Origin: Apostichopus japonicus
Taxonomy: Eukaryota; Echinodermata; Holothuroidea; Aspidochirotida; Stichopodidae
Length of the DNA: 64,000 nt
Assembly (NCBI RefSeq): GCF_037975245.1
Contig: NC_092570.1
Location: forward strand, 17,501-81,500
Direction: 5' to 3'
A program made the position numbers and the translations under genes. Below, piece after piece: positions 59,901-62,743 of this stretch. Positions within the stretch are counted from its first letter, which is position 1. Every line of letters begins with the position of its first letter. The notes under the pieces are model-generated. The model was not told where the DNA came from. It ran no database searches and was given only the letters and a program-made list of their open reading frames with translations.

Positions 59901-61065
59901 GTGTATTGTATGGGTGATACTTATGGGTTGTACTCATGTGTATTGTATGGTTATACTTATGGGTTGTACTCATGTGTATTGTATGGTTATACTCATGGGT
60001 TGTACTCATGTGTATTGTATGGTTATACTCATGGGTTGTACTCATGTGTATTGTATGGGTTATACTCATGGGTTATACTCATGTGCATTGCATGGCTGAT
60101 ACTTGTGGGTTGCACTCATGTGTATTGTATGGGTTATGCTCATGGGTTGCACTCATGTGTATACATGTGGGTTATACACATGTGTATATGAACAGCCAAT
60201 CCTAGGAAGAAAATATAAAAAATATTATATAACTCTAGGTGTACATATCAAACAGGAAAGTGTTATACCCTAGTGATGGAAGCCAGGCCGTGTAGCTAAT
60301 TCAAAACCCTTTTCTGTTTTGCCCTCACACCTGCCAGTCATTCCAGCCACAATATATGTTTTAATATACAGAATCCAAAGAATTATTATAATCATCTGGT
60401 AAAGTATGACCTCAGCAACCAGGTTAACACATTCTCCCATAGCAGTACAGCCTTAATTGATCCTTGTCCTTATGCTACACTGAACATCTCCAGTTGCCCT
60501 CGCTGGAGCTCAGATCTCCTTCCTACTGTGTTTGTATTCTTTTAAACAAGTACAAGTCTTAGAGCATATATACAAACAAAGTATCAAATGTTGCATAGAA
60601 CAACTAGCCAAGTTGAATTATTTACAAGTACCTTATGTTATGAACTTATGTTATGTACAGTACCTATACTATGTACTTATGTCATGTAATTATGTAATGA
60701 ATGAATTCAGTTATTTTGAAGAAGTTTTAAAGAGGGATTTCAAATGTATTGTAACAAGCTTTGTTTTTATTTCTGCTTTGCTTAACATTGTGGAACATTG
60801 TGGCTGAGAATGGCTGATGATTGGTGGGTACTTCTAAGTAAGTAAAAACAGCACCCACAATATTTTGTCAGTTACTCTAAGGTTGCTGTAATAATAGTGT
60901 GTTTACATCAGCGGACCGTCAATATTAAATAACCTCTTACTTTTTTCATCTATAGGTTGGCAATATGTTTGACACAATCATGAGAAGTAATACTTGGACA
61001 ACAGAGTTTGCTATTCTACTTCTCCAGCTAATAACATCTGGTCCTATAGATGTTAAATCCACACC
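2280..61065 (+). CDS. MED12: MED12, Mediator complex subunit 12 (partial, 29 exons, both ends outside window)
   Basis: Seen: 29 exons in order 2280-2342, 3091-3129, 5230-5334, 9519-9608, 11725-11887, 14644-14843, 20203-20313, 21820-21929, 24409-24679, 26452-26551, 27518-27654, 29261-29392, 29781-29910, 34000-34202, 37299-38024, 38244-38401, 39093-39201, 39645-39775, 40194-40310, 45520-45670, 48125-48260, 48490-48717, 49314-49564, 52516-52620, 52832-53007, 53860-54024, 56513-56651, 58786-58851, 60956-61065. They total 4,622 nt (1,540 codons plus 2 nt). Known: MED12 links Cyclin C-CDK8 to Mediator in the nucleus and activates the kinase; human MED12 is about 2,180 residues. The order of conserved blocks ([97 protein letters not shown]) matches it. 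Missing: the start-codon exon upstream and the last quarter, including the PQL region, downstream. Invertebrates usually have one MED12; MED12L is a vertebrate paralogue. Confidence 0.97.
3091..3129 (+). CDS. MED12: MED12 exon B (39-nt microexon)
   Basis: Acceptor tatcttacag, donor gtgggt, phase 0 to 0. Encodes [13 protein letters not shown], which lines up with the human HGSAKNVSFNPAK stretch. The human sequence carries this and the preceding exon as a single exon, so an extra intron is present here. Confidence 0.85.
3719..4085 (-). mobile_element. LINE 3' end fragment (CR1/L2-like), minus strand, (ATT)n tail
   Basis: Read on the minus strand, the frame encodes the C-terminal part of a non-LTR reverse transcriptase: [16 protein letters not shown], then [20 protein letters not shown]. 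This is a common C-terminal signature of CR1/L2-type LINEs (YG.R.FS..AP.LWNSLP). It ends in an (ATT)n microsatellite, on the + strand AATAAT... at 3719-3742. Severely 5' truncated. Confidence 0.75.
4086..5066 (+). pseudogene. Decayed CR1-like reverse transcriptase, plus strand
   Basis: Frames on the + strand give the RT palm: TSGVP, a stop at 4109-4111 where GVPQG needs Gln, then [29 protein letters not shown] (catalytic FADD box), [32 protein letters not shown], and later frames with LEY-, [10 protein letters not shown]- and RRLRGD-like blocks. Several frameshifts and stops break it. It ends near CCACTAAACTAAACTAGT, which looks like a short tail repeat. No N-terminal endonuclease part remains. 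Confidence 0.75.
5230..5334 (+). CDS. MED12: MED12 exon C
   Basis: Acceptor ccttccag, donor gtaagc, phase 0 to 0. Encodes [16 protein letters not shown] followed by a Ser/Lys-rich linker ending in KDNFLL. This matches the NFSSIIAEK and QKDNF blocks of vertebrate MED12. Confidence 0.93.
5425..9390. repeat. 60-bp minisatellite, about 66 copies
   Basis: Period is 60 bp, so regular that it runs in register for 30 units before one-base insertions (ATTTAACT variants near 7290). Core motifs are GTTCATTAACTACATGAGAT and CAACACAGTATGGTTCACGG. Two variant classes alternate: one with GAGATAATACAAGTAATCC and GTATGGTTCACGG, the other with AAATAGGACAAGTAACCG and GTTTGGTTCATGG. It lies in the intron between exons C and D. 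No protein reading is supported. Confidence 0.97.
9519..9608 (+). CDS. MED12: MED12 exon D
   Basis: Acceptor ccttgcag, donor gtagta, phase 0 to 0. Encodes 30 residues including [18 protein letters not shown], equivalent to human TWFTDLAGTKPLTQLAKK. It lies directly after the 4-kb 60-bp minisatellite. Confidence 0.93.
9890..11140. repeat. 92-95-bp tandem repeat, about 12 copies
   Basis: Unit contains GGACTATTGATGGCTCATGA, GCAACATTGTGACTATTA and AGTCATCAATCTGTCCAACA. The unit is itself made of diverged ATTAGGACCATT-like sub-repeats. Regular between about 10020 and 10870, degenerate at both ends. Intron between exons D and E. Confidence 0.93.
11141..11724. other. Intron sequence, nothing recognised
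   Basis: AT-rich intron between the 92-bp array and exon E. No exon, RNA gene or mobile-element hallmark is seen. Confidence 0.5.
11725..11887 (+). CDS. MED12: MED12 exon E (Med12 N-terminal domain)
   Basis: Acceptor tttgcag, donor gtataa, phase 0 to 1. Carries the most recognisable N-terminal block: [20 protein letters not shown], then [14 protein letters not shown] and KKRQ. It corresponds to human [20 protein letters not shown] / MRAAWLIKMTCAYY / KKRH (Pfam Med12 domain). Confidence 0.97.
11925..12655. repeat. About 22-bp degenerate tandem repeat
   Basis: Unit close to TACTGCAAACTCAATACCAT plus AG, with many variants (ACTGCCAACTC, AGCACTAAAAATGGC). Roughly 33 units, starting about 40 bp after the exon E donor. 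A higher-order block with AATACTAATCTAAACTCAG recurs three times. Confidence 0.9.
12715..13270. repeat. Composite tandem repeat, units of about 36-84 bp
   Basis: Built from CTTATCATACACTCCAGTTA and CACCCTTACCTTACAAGTC modules arranged in larger repeats. Three overlapping frames stay open for about 200 codons because of the repeat; none shows protein-like composition, so they are not called genes. Confidence 0.92.
13440..14600. repeat. Dispersed repeat, copy 1 of a pair with 28200-29035
   Basis: Long stretches align with 28200-29035. Shared blocks include CAAAAACAGCTTGTAAACA, ATATCTCAACAA, TGTGTGCATATCATGAATAT and CAACATGATAACTGA. This copy carries an extra segment at about 14155-14375 that looks like a SINE. 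Confidence 0.8.
14155..14375 (-). mobile_element. tRNA-derived SINE (minus strand)
   Basis: The reverse strand gives a tRNA-like head around 14298-14364. The A-box-like sequence TAGCTCAGTGG is at 14346-14356 (complement strand). The B-box-like GATCGAGTCAC is at 14301-14311. The ends GGAGTG and CACTCC can pair. The T-stem is incomplete, so this is not a working tRNA. The related copy near 28840 lacks this segment, which supports a later insertion. Confidence 0.7.
14644..14843 (+). CDS. MED12: MED12 exon F
   Basis: Acceptor ctctgtctcttag, donor gtatcg, phase 1 to 0. Starts [20 protein letters not shown], matching human [20 protein letters not shown]. It then has a Ser-rich linker, [20 protein letters not shown] at the end, and the donor. 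The last bases and the donor are copied into the tandem repeat that follows. Confidence 0.97.
14844..15250. repeat. 103-bp tandem repeat seeded by the end of exon F
   Basis: Each unit is a dimer of about 52-bp halves (TTTCAATGCTGTTTTAATG / TTTCAATACTGTTTCAATG). One half carries TCTATGAGGTATAGATACTC, a near copy of the exon F end and donor. Decoy GT positions are 14999, 15102 and 15205, spaced exactly 103 bp; the true donor is at 14844. Confidence 0.92.
15251..15534. other. Intron spacer, nothing recognised
   Basis: Single-copy-looking AT-rich sequence between two arrays. No gene or element signal is seen. Confidence 0.5.
15535..19972. repeat. 59-bp minisatellite, about 75 copies
   Basis: Unit contains GGATTTATGAAATTATTCAT, GCTGTTGTTGGTTTGGTTGC and TTGTAGTCAGTACCTAAA. 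Length variants lack TTG or ATTATT. The unit is T/G-rich on the + strand, and each copy has a TTGTAGTCAG that resembles a 3' splice site. It is the largest array of the window and lies between exons F and G. Confidence 0.97.
20203..20313 (+). CDS. MED12: MED12 exon G
   Basis: Acceptor catttcag, donor gtcagt, phase 0 to 0. Encodes [20 protein letters not shown] and continues [17 protein letters not shown]. This aligns with human [20 protein letters not shown] and the leucine-rich block after it. Confidence 0.95.
20575..21385. repeat. 60-bp repeat arranged as a large inverted repeat
   Basis: About 6.5 copies on one strand (20575-20970; GTGCATGTATCCATTGGATG and GAGTGGTTGATAGCATCTA), then about 6.5 copies on the other (20975-21385; ATCCAATGGATACATGCAC and ATGCTATCAACCACTCACTA). 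Each unit also contains the short palindrome ATCCATTGGAT. The arms could pair over nearly 400 bp. Confidence 0.93.
21386..21622. other. Unclassified insert within the inverted 60-bp array
   Basis: GC-richer sequence interrupting the array. It contains two copies, 73 bp apart, of a segment starting GCCTAACATAACGATAGTG (21428 and 21501) and a T10 run near 21594. No terminal inverted repeat was found. On its right the 60-bp unit resumes in the original orientation (to about 21750). Confidence 0.6.
21820..21929 (+). CDS. MED12: MED12 exon H
   Basis: Acceptor ttttattag, donor gtaagc, phase 0 to 2. Encodes [20 protein letters not shown] and [11 protein letters not shown], matching the human [20 protein letters not shown] block. 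Confidence 0.95.
22085..24310. repeat. 37-bp minisatellite, about 58 copies
   Basis: Unit contains GATTGATTAATTGGGCATAC and ATGCTTCTTCTTGGATA. Variants include AGTTGGGCAAACA and GGGTAGATT. Segments of several units (for example around 22800-23060 and 23680-23960) are near copies of each other, showing block duplication. Intron between exons H and I. Confidence 0.96.
24409..24679 (+). CDS. MED12: MED12 exon I (start of LCEWAV region)
   Basis: Acceptor ctgagcag, donor gtaacc, phase 2 to 0. The start at 24409 is set by frame: a later AG at 24412-24413 would put the exon out of frame. Contains a Ser/Asn-rich linker, then [26 protein letters not shown], and [17 protein letters not shown], equivalent to human MCPQHRPLVFGLSCILQ and GSPLDHLPIAPSNLP. 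Confidence 0.96.
24680..25260. other. Intron sequence, nothing recognised
   Basis: Between the exon I donor and the 25-bp array. No gene or element hallmark. The reading continuing after exon I is only intron read-through. Confidence 0.5.
25264..26300. repeat. 25-bp minisatellite, about 41 copies
   Basis: Unit AGCTGGATGTGTGAGTGCAT plus CAAAC. Variants are GAATACATGAAAC, GAATACAAGAAAC and GTGCACAAAATACTG. Intron between exons I and J. Confidence 0.96.
26452..26551 (+). CDS. MED12: MED12 exon J
   Basis: Acceptor tatcaattag, donor gtgagt, phase 0 to 1. Encodes [20 protein letters not shown] and [13 protein letters not shown], matching human [20 protein letters not shown] and VRWSFDKCQEAT. Confidence 0.95.
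26795..27090. repeat. 59-bp tandem repeat, about 5 copies
   Basis: Unit contains GGTTTATCATGAACACACTA and TTGGTATTTGTTCACTTACA. Intron between exons J and K. Confidence 0.9.
27518..27654 (+). CDS. MED12: MED12 exon K
   Basis: Acceptor tttccag, donor gtaaag, phase 1 to 0. Encodes [20 protein letters not shown] followed by [14 protein letters not shown]. Equivalent to the human VLHTLEVLDSHSFE / SNSLDSLCNRIFG block. Confidence 0.95.
28200..29035. repeat. Dispersed repeat, copy 2 of the pair with 13440-14600
   Basis: Same orientation and order of shared blocks as the other copy, but without the SINE-like segment. The upstream 27655-28200 and downstream 29036-29260 intron parts hold nothing recognised. 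Confidence 0.8.
29261..29392 (+). CDS. MED12: MED12 exon L (LCEWAV signature)
   Basis: Acceptor gtttcatag, donor gtttgt, phase 0 to 0. Encodes [20 protein letters not shown] followed by [15 protein letters not shown]. This is the segment that names the LCEWAV domain; here the Glu is Ser. Confidence 0.96.
29781..29910 (+). CDS. MED12: MED12 exon M
   Basis: Acceptor tgtttttcag, donor gtaatg, phase 0 to 1. Encodes [20 protein letters not shown], a linker, and [15 protein letters not shown], matching human FQDVLLQFLDTQAPM. The linker repeats a FLxNQAP motif twice (FLENQAP and FLDNQAP). The exon end seeds the 68-bp repeat array that follows. Confidence 0.93.
29911..31575. repeat. 68-bp minisatellite seeded by the end of exon M, about 24 copies
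   Basis: Unit contains TCAGGGATATTACCAAACAC, TTATAGCTGGTAATTCATAT and ATATCATTTGATCCATCATG. The array starts at the exon M donor: exon end CTGTTGCAG|GTAATGCATA resembles CTGTAGCAG|GTAATTCATA and CTGTCGCAG|GTAATGAGTA in the last three units (31395-31545). Confidence 0.95.
31576..33999. other. Long intron part without recognised gene
   Basis: No MED12 exon and no clear protein homology. A short GC-richer block at 32570-32720 has GGTCAAGGGGTGGAACCCC, which looks like a decayed mobile-element piece but cannot be assigned. The rest is AT-rich. Confidence 0.45.
34000..34202 (+). CDS. MED12: MED12 exon N
   Basis: Acceptor tttcattacag, donor gtaaga, phase 1 to 0. Encodes [20 protein letters not shown] and [19 protein letters not shown], matching human [20 protein letters not shown] / YTCTLISRGDL. 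Confidence 0.95.
34203..35640. other. Intron with poly-C run and weak tandem repeat
   Basis: A C run lies at 34490-34502. A degenerate repeat of about 55 bp (TATTCATACCTGTTATTA) spans about 34860-35040. A scrap at 34659-34685 reads KGVPQGSFL in one frame, perhaps a LINE remnant. No gene is supported. Confidence 0.5.
35650..37158. repeat. 153-bp tandem repeat, about 10 copies
   Basis: Unit contains GATGACATCACAGACCAGCT, ATGGTAATTCACTTCCATGA and GTGTCAATGTGAGTTCATAG. Copies differ by small deletions, such as loss of CTAAGTA or AGT. Intron between exons N and O. Confidence 0.95.
37299..38024 (+). CDS. MED12: MED12 exon O (largest exon, 242 codons)
   Basis: Acceptor ctttctcacag, donor gtaggt, phase 0 to 0. 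Opens with a very acidic linker ([19 protein letters not shown]), a short Pro/Ala run (PPPAPAPP) and a second acidic stretch. It then has [20 protein letters not shown], equivalent to human THFPIPQEESCSHECNQRL, and [20 protein letters not shown], equivalent to human HYDQHQVTAQVSRNVLEQI. It ends in [20 protein letters not shown]. The acidic linkers are probably disordered (inference). Confidence 0.96.
38244..38401 (+). CDS. MED12: MED12 exon P
   Basis: Acceptor atattgtag, donor gtgagt, phase 0 to 2. Encodes [20 protein letters not shown], then [20 protein letters not shown], matching human [20 protein letters not shown]. Confidence 0.95.
38540..38628. repeat. (TA)n microsatellite
   Basis: About 45 uninterrupted AT/TA steps next to the fold-back element. 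A second, shorter (TA)n tract is at about 38883-38912. Confidence 0.97.
38629..38819. mobile_element. 191-bp fold-back MITE with 47-bp inverted arms
   Basis: Left arm 38629-38675 begins AGGTATATGCCTTGGTAAGT. Right arm 38773-38819 is its reverse complement with 3 mismatches in 47. The loop is 97 bp. It is flanked by TA on both sides, so insertion at TA is likely, which would suit a Tc1/mariner-like mover (inference). The open frame through it is not coding. Confidence 0.85.
39093..39201 (+). CDS. MED12: MED12 exon Q
   Basis: Acceptor gttctttcag, donor gtaagt, phase 2 to 0. Encodes [12 protein letters not shown], then [20 protein letters not shown], close to human [20 protein letters not shown]. 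One of the best conserved blocks in the window. Confidence 0.97.
39645..39775 (+). CDS. MED12: MED12 exon R
   Basis: Acceptor cttgacag, donor gtaagt, phase 0 to 2. Encodes [18 protein letters not shown] and [19 protein letters not shown], matching human FGELFSDFCSKVK and VEPSESNMRW. Confidence 0.95.
39845..40020 (-). mobile_element. LINE 3' tail fragment (minus strand)
   Basis: The minus strand reads TTCCTTCTGGGATTCAATAA AGTTAAC followed by ACTTACTTACTTA, the usual 3' end of many animal LINEs: a stem, an AATAAA-like signal and a short tail repeat. The fragment has no coding part that I can recognise. Confidence 0.55.
40194..40310 (+). CDS. MED12: MED12 exon S
   Basis: Acceptor tttttcttttcag, donor gtgaga, phase 2 to 2. 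Encodes [20 protein letters not shown] and ends NTGSMER, matching human [20 protein letters not shown]. The last 26 exon bases and the donor are repeated about a dozen times downstream. Reading through the donor gives an immediate TGA. Confidence 0.97.
40284..41544. repeat. 114-bp tandem repeat seeded by the end of exon S (left part)
   Basis: Unit contains ATCTGCAACACTGGCAGCAT, GGAGAGGTGAGATATTAGTT and GCTATAGAAGTAGTATATTA. The first unit is exon S itself (last 26 coding bases) plus its donor at 40311. Exact decoy donors (GAGAG|GTGAGA) lie at 40541, 40655, 40769, 40887, 41001, 41115, 41229, 41343 and 41457. One unit at about 40427 lost the GT. A four-unit higher-order block repeats (40311-40768 and 40769-41228). 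Confidence 0.96.
41582..44491 (+). CDS. Retrotransposon endonuclease-reverse transcriptase (969 aa)
   Basis: Order: a basic N-terminal region ([15 protein letters not shown], residues 49-63), then an AP-endonuclease-like domain (about 75-295), a linker rich in charged residues (300-440), and reverse transcriptase (about 500-830) with a thumb and C-terminal tail. Endonuclease residues seen: Asn in LTANVNS (about 79), Glu107 in LQETK, Asp236 and Asn238 in GDGN (usually GDFN), Asp288-His289 in TSDHS. RT motifs seen: [10 protein letters not shown] (560-569), [10 protein letters not shown] with catalytic Asp633, GVPQGGPLS (689-697), KYADDTAIL with Asp721-Asp722, and TEYLGVCID. No stop or frameshift. 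The enzyme would nick target DNA and copy its own RNA at the nick. Family assignment (CR1/Rex group) is by motif impression only. Confidence 0.93.
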   Translation: MNPNNTDIVGGARSLHYSSETLHNIRRSMQTHTIESRLVDILKEQSILRKHRGTRAGIQNRIRNTQSHNFSFPYGLTANVNSIQGKFLHLEQTVTNMRNLCFITLQETKLQSPNKEWLNEIPQHCVPDEALRMANYFMFRHDRQFSANGGGLITYISKDWAVSYPKVCCSISIPDIELLAVRARPRYLPSDMSNVTIVNVYTRPSSNFSTADKELKSAITKLQKENPRTHFIIAGDGNRESIACIETMGFKNLVNFATFPSSNSVLDAVYVTGDVYHVKKSHPISTSDHSSVLLIPKYTEKHRAKKQRRSRSQKDLSFDNVRSMQEMLQTTDWNVFREGCDDPDELTDVISSYIGFVSDVCIPMKQITPAEMMKRIPPDNKIKQLEKEKQKAIEDKDNISRNRMQREINKHVKNLRSDTLGGIKGNSRAFWDVVKSIRDPTKDDQPRRVNADFGKELSDYFGRFNDSISKDIPLYLPEKNEGCHELDVNVVRKQFGKVKRGVACGSDKIPWWVFKFFSFELAPIYTSLFQESLQHSQIPNLWKTALTSPVPKVANPKDVNDFRPIDLASIAFNSMQRILLPRLTDSINQFGDKRQFAYRKGVSCVDAVLLLIHEVVSELNCKETTIAKVLFLDFSSAFNTVLPNQLITDLSGFITEPWLLHWLAQFLTGWSRHVKLENGLSDRSEIKVGVPQGGPLSALLFTLYTDEIKSGGHISITKYADDTAILCKISKSSCVNDQLNYQQSVNDVVSTCDRKNLLLNAKKSKEMCFANINIKHQGLLSARSQGVTIHESEVERTSRTEYLGVCIDDNLTFTSHISKILKKVYYFVSSLAYIVSFFNEGARKNVFSSFILPHLLYTVPLWYHFISSSDKHRLMRFLKYTSRILNVSQLLLKDQVNTAAKNEFVRMTNKIRDDKDHPLHGPLNCLLVKATRNLRNPHILPKYRIQLYKNSFIYRAAIYIQFGILEPFI
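44500..44790 (+). repeat. Threefold 96-bp repeat in the retrotransposon 3' UTR
   Basis: Three near-identical copies starting TTGTTTCACCTAGTTCTAG and containing ACGCTTTCTTGATGTGCAAT and ATCTTATCTATCACGG. Differences are single bases (TATATAG/TACATAG, ATCTTTTG/ATCATTTG). Confidence 0.95.
44876..45050. repeat. 114-bp array, right part after the retrotransposon
   Basis: The same unit resumes exactly at GACTATCTGCAACACTGG. Two more donor-like sites are present: GAGAG|GTGATA at 44910 and GAGAG|GTGAGA at 45026. This shows the array existed before the insertion. Confidence 0.93.
45520..45670 (+). CDS. MED12: MED12 exon T
   Basis: Acceptor catttgcag, donor gtaagt, phase 2 to 0. Encodes [20 protein letters not shown], then [20 protein letters not shown], matching human [20 protein letters not shown] and EWLGVLKALCCSSN. 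It follows the intron that holds the retrotransposon. Confidence 0.97.
45915..47218. mobile_element. pogo/Tigger-like non-autonomous DNA transposon (1,304 bp)
   Basis: Terminal inverted repeats: the left end begins CAGTACCACTCGCATATAAC and the right end, reversed, begins CAGTACCGCTCACGTATAAC (18 of the first 21 bases match). TA is present on both sides (45913-45914 and 47219-47220). CAGT-starting termini with TA duplication are typical of pogo/Tigger elements. Near both ends GTCTACGC-like words repeat. No transposase frame is present; the 111-codon frame at 46939 shows no recognisable domain. Confidence 0.82.
47280..48060. repeat. Degenerate tandem repeat of about 110-140 bp, AGGTCA-rich
   Basis: Recurrent blocks GGTGAGTACAAGAA, ACTGGTGGAGGTCA, TTTGAGGTCAACAG and AAACTTGTAAGCA appear about every 110-140 bp with heavy divergence. 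The same family is recognisable at 13440-14150, 28000-28450, 53120-53300, 56750-57100, 61380-61440 and 62790-63760. Confidence 0.7.
48125..48260 (+). CDS. MED12: MED12 exon U
   Basis: Acceptor tttgattttag, donor gtgatt, phase 0 to 1. Encodes [20 protein letters not shown] and [20 protein letters not shown], matching human [20 protein letters not shown] followed by CAAIPSLLNAA. Confidence 0.95.
48490..48717 (+). CDS. MED12: MED12 exon V
   Basis: Acceptor ctcacacag, donor gtaggt, phase 1 to 1. Encodes [20 protein letters not shown] and later [20 protein letters not shown], matching human DSEPGARLTCRILLHLF and [13 protein letters not shown]. The acceptor pyrimidine tract is weak. Confidence 0.95.
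49314..49564 (+). CDS. MED12: MED12 exon W
   Basis: Acceptor ttctatgacag, donor gttagt, phase 1 to 0. Starts with a Gly/Glu-rich loop ([12 protein letters not shown]), then [20 protein letters not shown], matching human [20 protein letters not shown]. The last nine bases (49556-49564) and the donor seed the array that follows. The donor GTTAGT is off-consensus. Confidence 0.94.
49556..52020. repeat. 57/68-bp minisatellite seeded by the end of exon W, about 40 copies
   Basis: Unit contains CAGAAGCAGGGTAATAATCT, GTTAGCTATGAATAATCTTT and GATCTGACATACATATA. Longer units add a second GTAATAATCT. The first unit starts inside exon W (CAGAAGCAG, 49556-49564) and its donor GTTAGTAATCTG. Later units read CAGAAGCAG|GGTAATAATCTG or CAGAAGCGG|GATAGTAATCTG. 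Confidence 0.96.
52021..52515. other. Intron with short CACAGTATGT repeats
   Basis: CACAGTATGTCACAGT-like words repeat between 52040 and 52100. The rest is unremarkable up to the T-rich acceptor of exon X. Confidence 0.6.
52516..52620 (+). CDS. MED12: MED12 exon X
   Basis: Acceptor has a long T tract (tttttttttcttcctcag), donor gtaggt, phase 0 to 0. Encodes [17 protein letters not shown] and ends [10 protein letters not shown], matching human RLMQLICYPH and RQRIKRILQ. Confidence 0.94.
52832..53007 (+). CDS. MED12: MED12 exon Y
   Basis: Acceptor gaatatttcag, donor gtaaaa, phase 0 to 2. Encodes [20 protein letters not shown] and [19 protein letters not shown], matching human [20 protein letters not shown] and LLENIAKATIEVFQQSA. 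Confidence 0.96.
53008..53859. other. Intron with AGGTCA-family remnant
   Basis: 53120-53300 resembles the degenerate AGGTCA repeat family (TAATTTAATGTCAGCGGAAG, AACCTAACTTGACCTCT). Nothing else is recognised. Confidence 0.45.
53860..54024 (+). CDS. MED12: MED12 exon Z
   Basis: Acceptor ctgttatgcag, donor gtttgt, phase 2 to 2. Encodes [20 protein letters not shown], matching human [20 protein letters not shown], and ends in a basic tail (KDKQEKRR). Confidence 0.96.
54470..56430. repeat. 15-bp based minisatellite with nested 30-60-bp structure
   Basis: Basic word TTAGCATACAGATTG (15 bp), with variants TTAGTATACAGATTG and GAGCATACATATTTT. A longer insert GGGATATTGATTGGTAACAT occurs at intervals. 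Since 15 is a multiple of three, long frames stay open on both strands (up to 667 codons on the minus strand); these are repeat artefacts. Confidence 0.96.
56513..56651 (+). CDS. MED12: MED12 exon AA
   Basis: Acceptor cttctatgtag, donor gtaagt, phase 2 to 0. Encodes [20 protein letters not shown] followed by [13 protein letters not shown], nearly identical to human [20 protein letters not shown]. Strong anchor for the gene identity. Confidence 0.97.
56652..57190. other. Intron with AGGTCA-family remnant
   Basis: Contains GGAGATCAAAGTTCATTTG and GTGAGGTCAAAGGTCATATG, both of the degenerate family seen at 47280-48060. No gene. Confidence 0.5.
57195..58155. repeat. 48-bp minisatellite, about 20 copies
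   Basis: Unit CTTGTTACAGAGGAAAACAT plus GAAATTGGTTGTCAGGGGTC plus ATCTTGAG. Very homogeneous. 48 is a multiple of three, so both strands stay open (16-residue repeats). It lies inside the intron between exons AA and AB. Confidence 0.97.
58156..58785. other. Intron sequence, nothing recognised
   Basis: Between the 48-bp array and exon AB. No gene or element hallmark is seen. Confidence 0.5.
58786..58851 (+). CDS. MED12: MED12 exon AB (66 nt)
   Basis: Acceptor tctccttcccag, donor gtaagt, phase 0 to 0. Encodes [20 protein letters not shown] plus SL, matching human KPKQLMHEALKLRLNL. Confidence 0.95.
59145..60185. repeat. 37-bp minisatellite, about 28 copies
   Basis: Unit TATTGTATGGATTATGCTCA plus TGGGTTGCACTCATGTG. 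Variants alternate between GGATTATGC, GGGTGATAC and GGTTATAC, with blocks of three units duplicated. Frames of about 230 codons arise from it and are not genes. Confidence 0.96.
60186..60955. other. Intron sequence, nothing recognised
   Basis: Ordinary AT-rich intron before exon AC. A 91-codon frame at 60532 has no recognisable domain. Confidence 0.5.
60956..61065 (+). CDS. MED12: MED12 exon AC (last exon found in window)
   Basis: Acceptor ttttttcatctatag, donor gtaagt, phase 0 to 2. Encodes [20 protein letters not shown], then [17 protein letters not shown], matching human [20 protein letters not shown] / LLLEIIISGTVDM. I found no exon for the following human block (ELFTTVLDML) up to 64000, so the gene continues beyond the window. 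Confidence 0.95.
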
Positions 61066-61451
61066 GTAAGTGACATCTTATTTACATTTCAAGTAAATCC
61101 CACCAGATTTGTTCATTTAAATTTCATCATGTATGTTAAATATTAATTTCAACCTCATCATGTTGGTTACATATTAATTTAAATCTAACCATGCTGGGTC
61201 ACATATTACTCCTAGCATCATCATGTTGGTGATGTATTAAGCTTAAGCCCTACCTTGTTGGTTTAGGTGTATTAATATCTAACTTATCAACATTCTTTTG
61301 TAGTTTGTTTCAAAGCTTTTTGATTCCTTGCCGGAGGCAACATGAATCTATATGGTTGTGATGGTGTGTGTGTGTGTATGTGACACTGCTTGTAAACACA
61401 ATATCTTAAAAAGTACACTGACTGAATTTGATAGTTGGTGTATGTGTTGTG

Positions 61452-62743
61452 TAGCGTTGTGCGGGATCCCGGTAGTCAAGTGAATCCTGGTATCACATTG
61501 GGAAAACAACCGGTTATTACATTCGTTTCGGTATCATTCCCGGGATTCCCGGACATAATAAAATATCTACTTGTTACTATTAGAAATAAAGAAAAGAAAA
61601 CATGTTTATTTCTGGGTTTTTTGTTCTTAGTTTGAATAATATCTGATCAATTTACGTATTGGCCTAGACCTATATATTAACAAATCAACTTTTCACATAG
61701 TAATTTGGACCTAAGCTACACCAAATATCGAACGTTACTTGGGCTCAGCATGTTTCAGGACCACAAAATTATTCCAAAATCTTCATTATTTATCCTTCCT
61801 TCAAACCATGATTGTCAAGGTTCCCATGTACAAAATCTTACCCTTATTTATCTCACCTCATTTTGGTATTATAATTATTACGACTTAATCAATTTTGAGC
61901 CAAAACCGCAGGGATTATATTCAGTTTAAATCCATCTTCGCCCGGGACTGTATATTATTATAGCCTAGGATACGGTACTGGTACGCACAGTGCCGTACGG
62001 TACTTGAGATTTGATGCTGTAATGAAATGGATTCGTTTATTAATGCAGGGGTTCCACTATGTCATTTATATCTTTCGCTACTTTTTTTAATTTTTAAGAA
62101 CTTTTGTACGAAAGATGGATATTGTACGTATTGAAAGTATATTTTCTGGAGTAAAGAACAGCCGATTAACGATATAAATAAATCTGTACTATTCTTATGT
62201 ATATAGTTTATAATCCCGTATTTATGTAGCCCCTATGTTACATTCTTATTGTCTGAAGTTCCAAACACGTGGTGACTTGTTGATAGTTGAAAACTTTTCA
62301 TTGTGAACTTTTGAACTTCAAGGGTTACCCTATTCCAATATCATTGAATAGTGGGGAATCCCCAATTTCTGTTTGTGTACGGATTACAAGTTTAATCCAT
62401 GTGCGAACGTGTTAATCTTATATCCTACCTCCAGTATGAATGAAGGATGGTGTGGGTTGCTTTTTTCCAAGGTTCATGCTTTTCTTTCTGAAAGCGTATG
62501 TTAAAAAACAAAGGCCCTAATAGAGCAGGGTTTTTTTTGTTTTGTCTTTTGTTATAACCGTGCGTGTAAGAGTTATGTACATAGCCTAGGCTATGCATAT
62601 TGAATGTATGACATTGACAGTCTCGTAACTAAGTGCTTTGAAGCATAGATGAAAGTTGAGGAAAATCTTGGTTGTAGTTACGATACCAGGATTCATGTTG
62701 CAACACTACCGGTTATGTGAAATCCGACTACCGCACAACGCTA
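61452..62743 (+). mobile_element. hAT-type non-autonomous element, complete copy (1,292 bp)
   Basis: Left end TAGCGTTGTGCGG, right end its exact reverse complement CCGCACAACGCTA. Flanked on both sides by the identical 8-mer GTGTTGTG (61444-61451 and 62744-62751). An 8-bp duplication with a YARNG-type terminus (TAGCG) is diagnostic of the hAT superfamily. No transposase ORF. The left 600 bp are homologous to the copy at 53-692. Confidence 0.93.

Noticed and set aside
59163-60205. Several Cys/Tyr/Gly-rich frames up to 238 codons
   Set aside because: 37-bp repeat translated in all three frames gives the same peptides; no independent coding signal.
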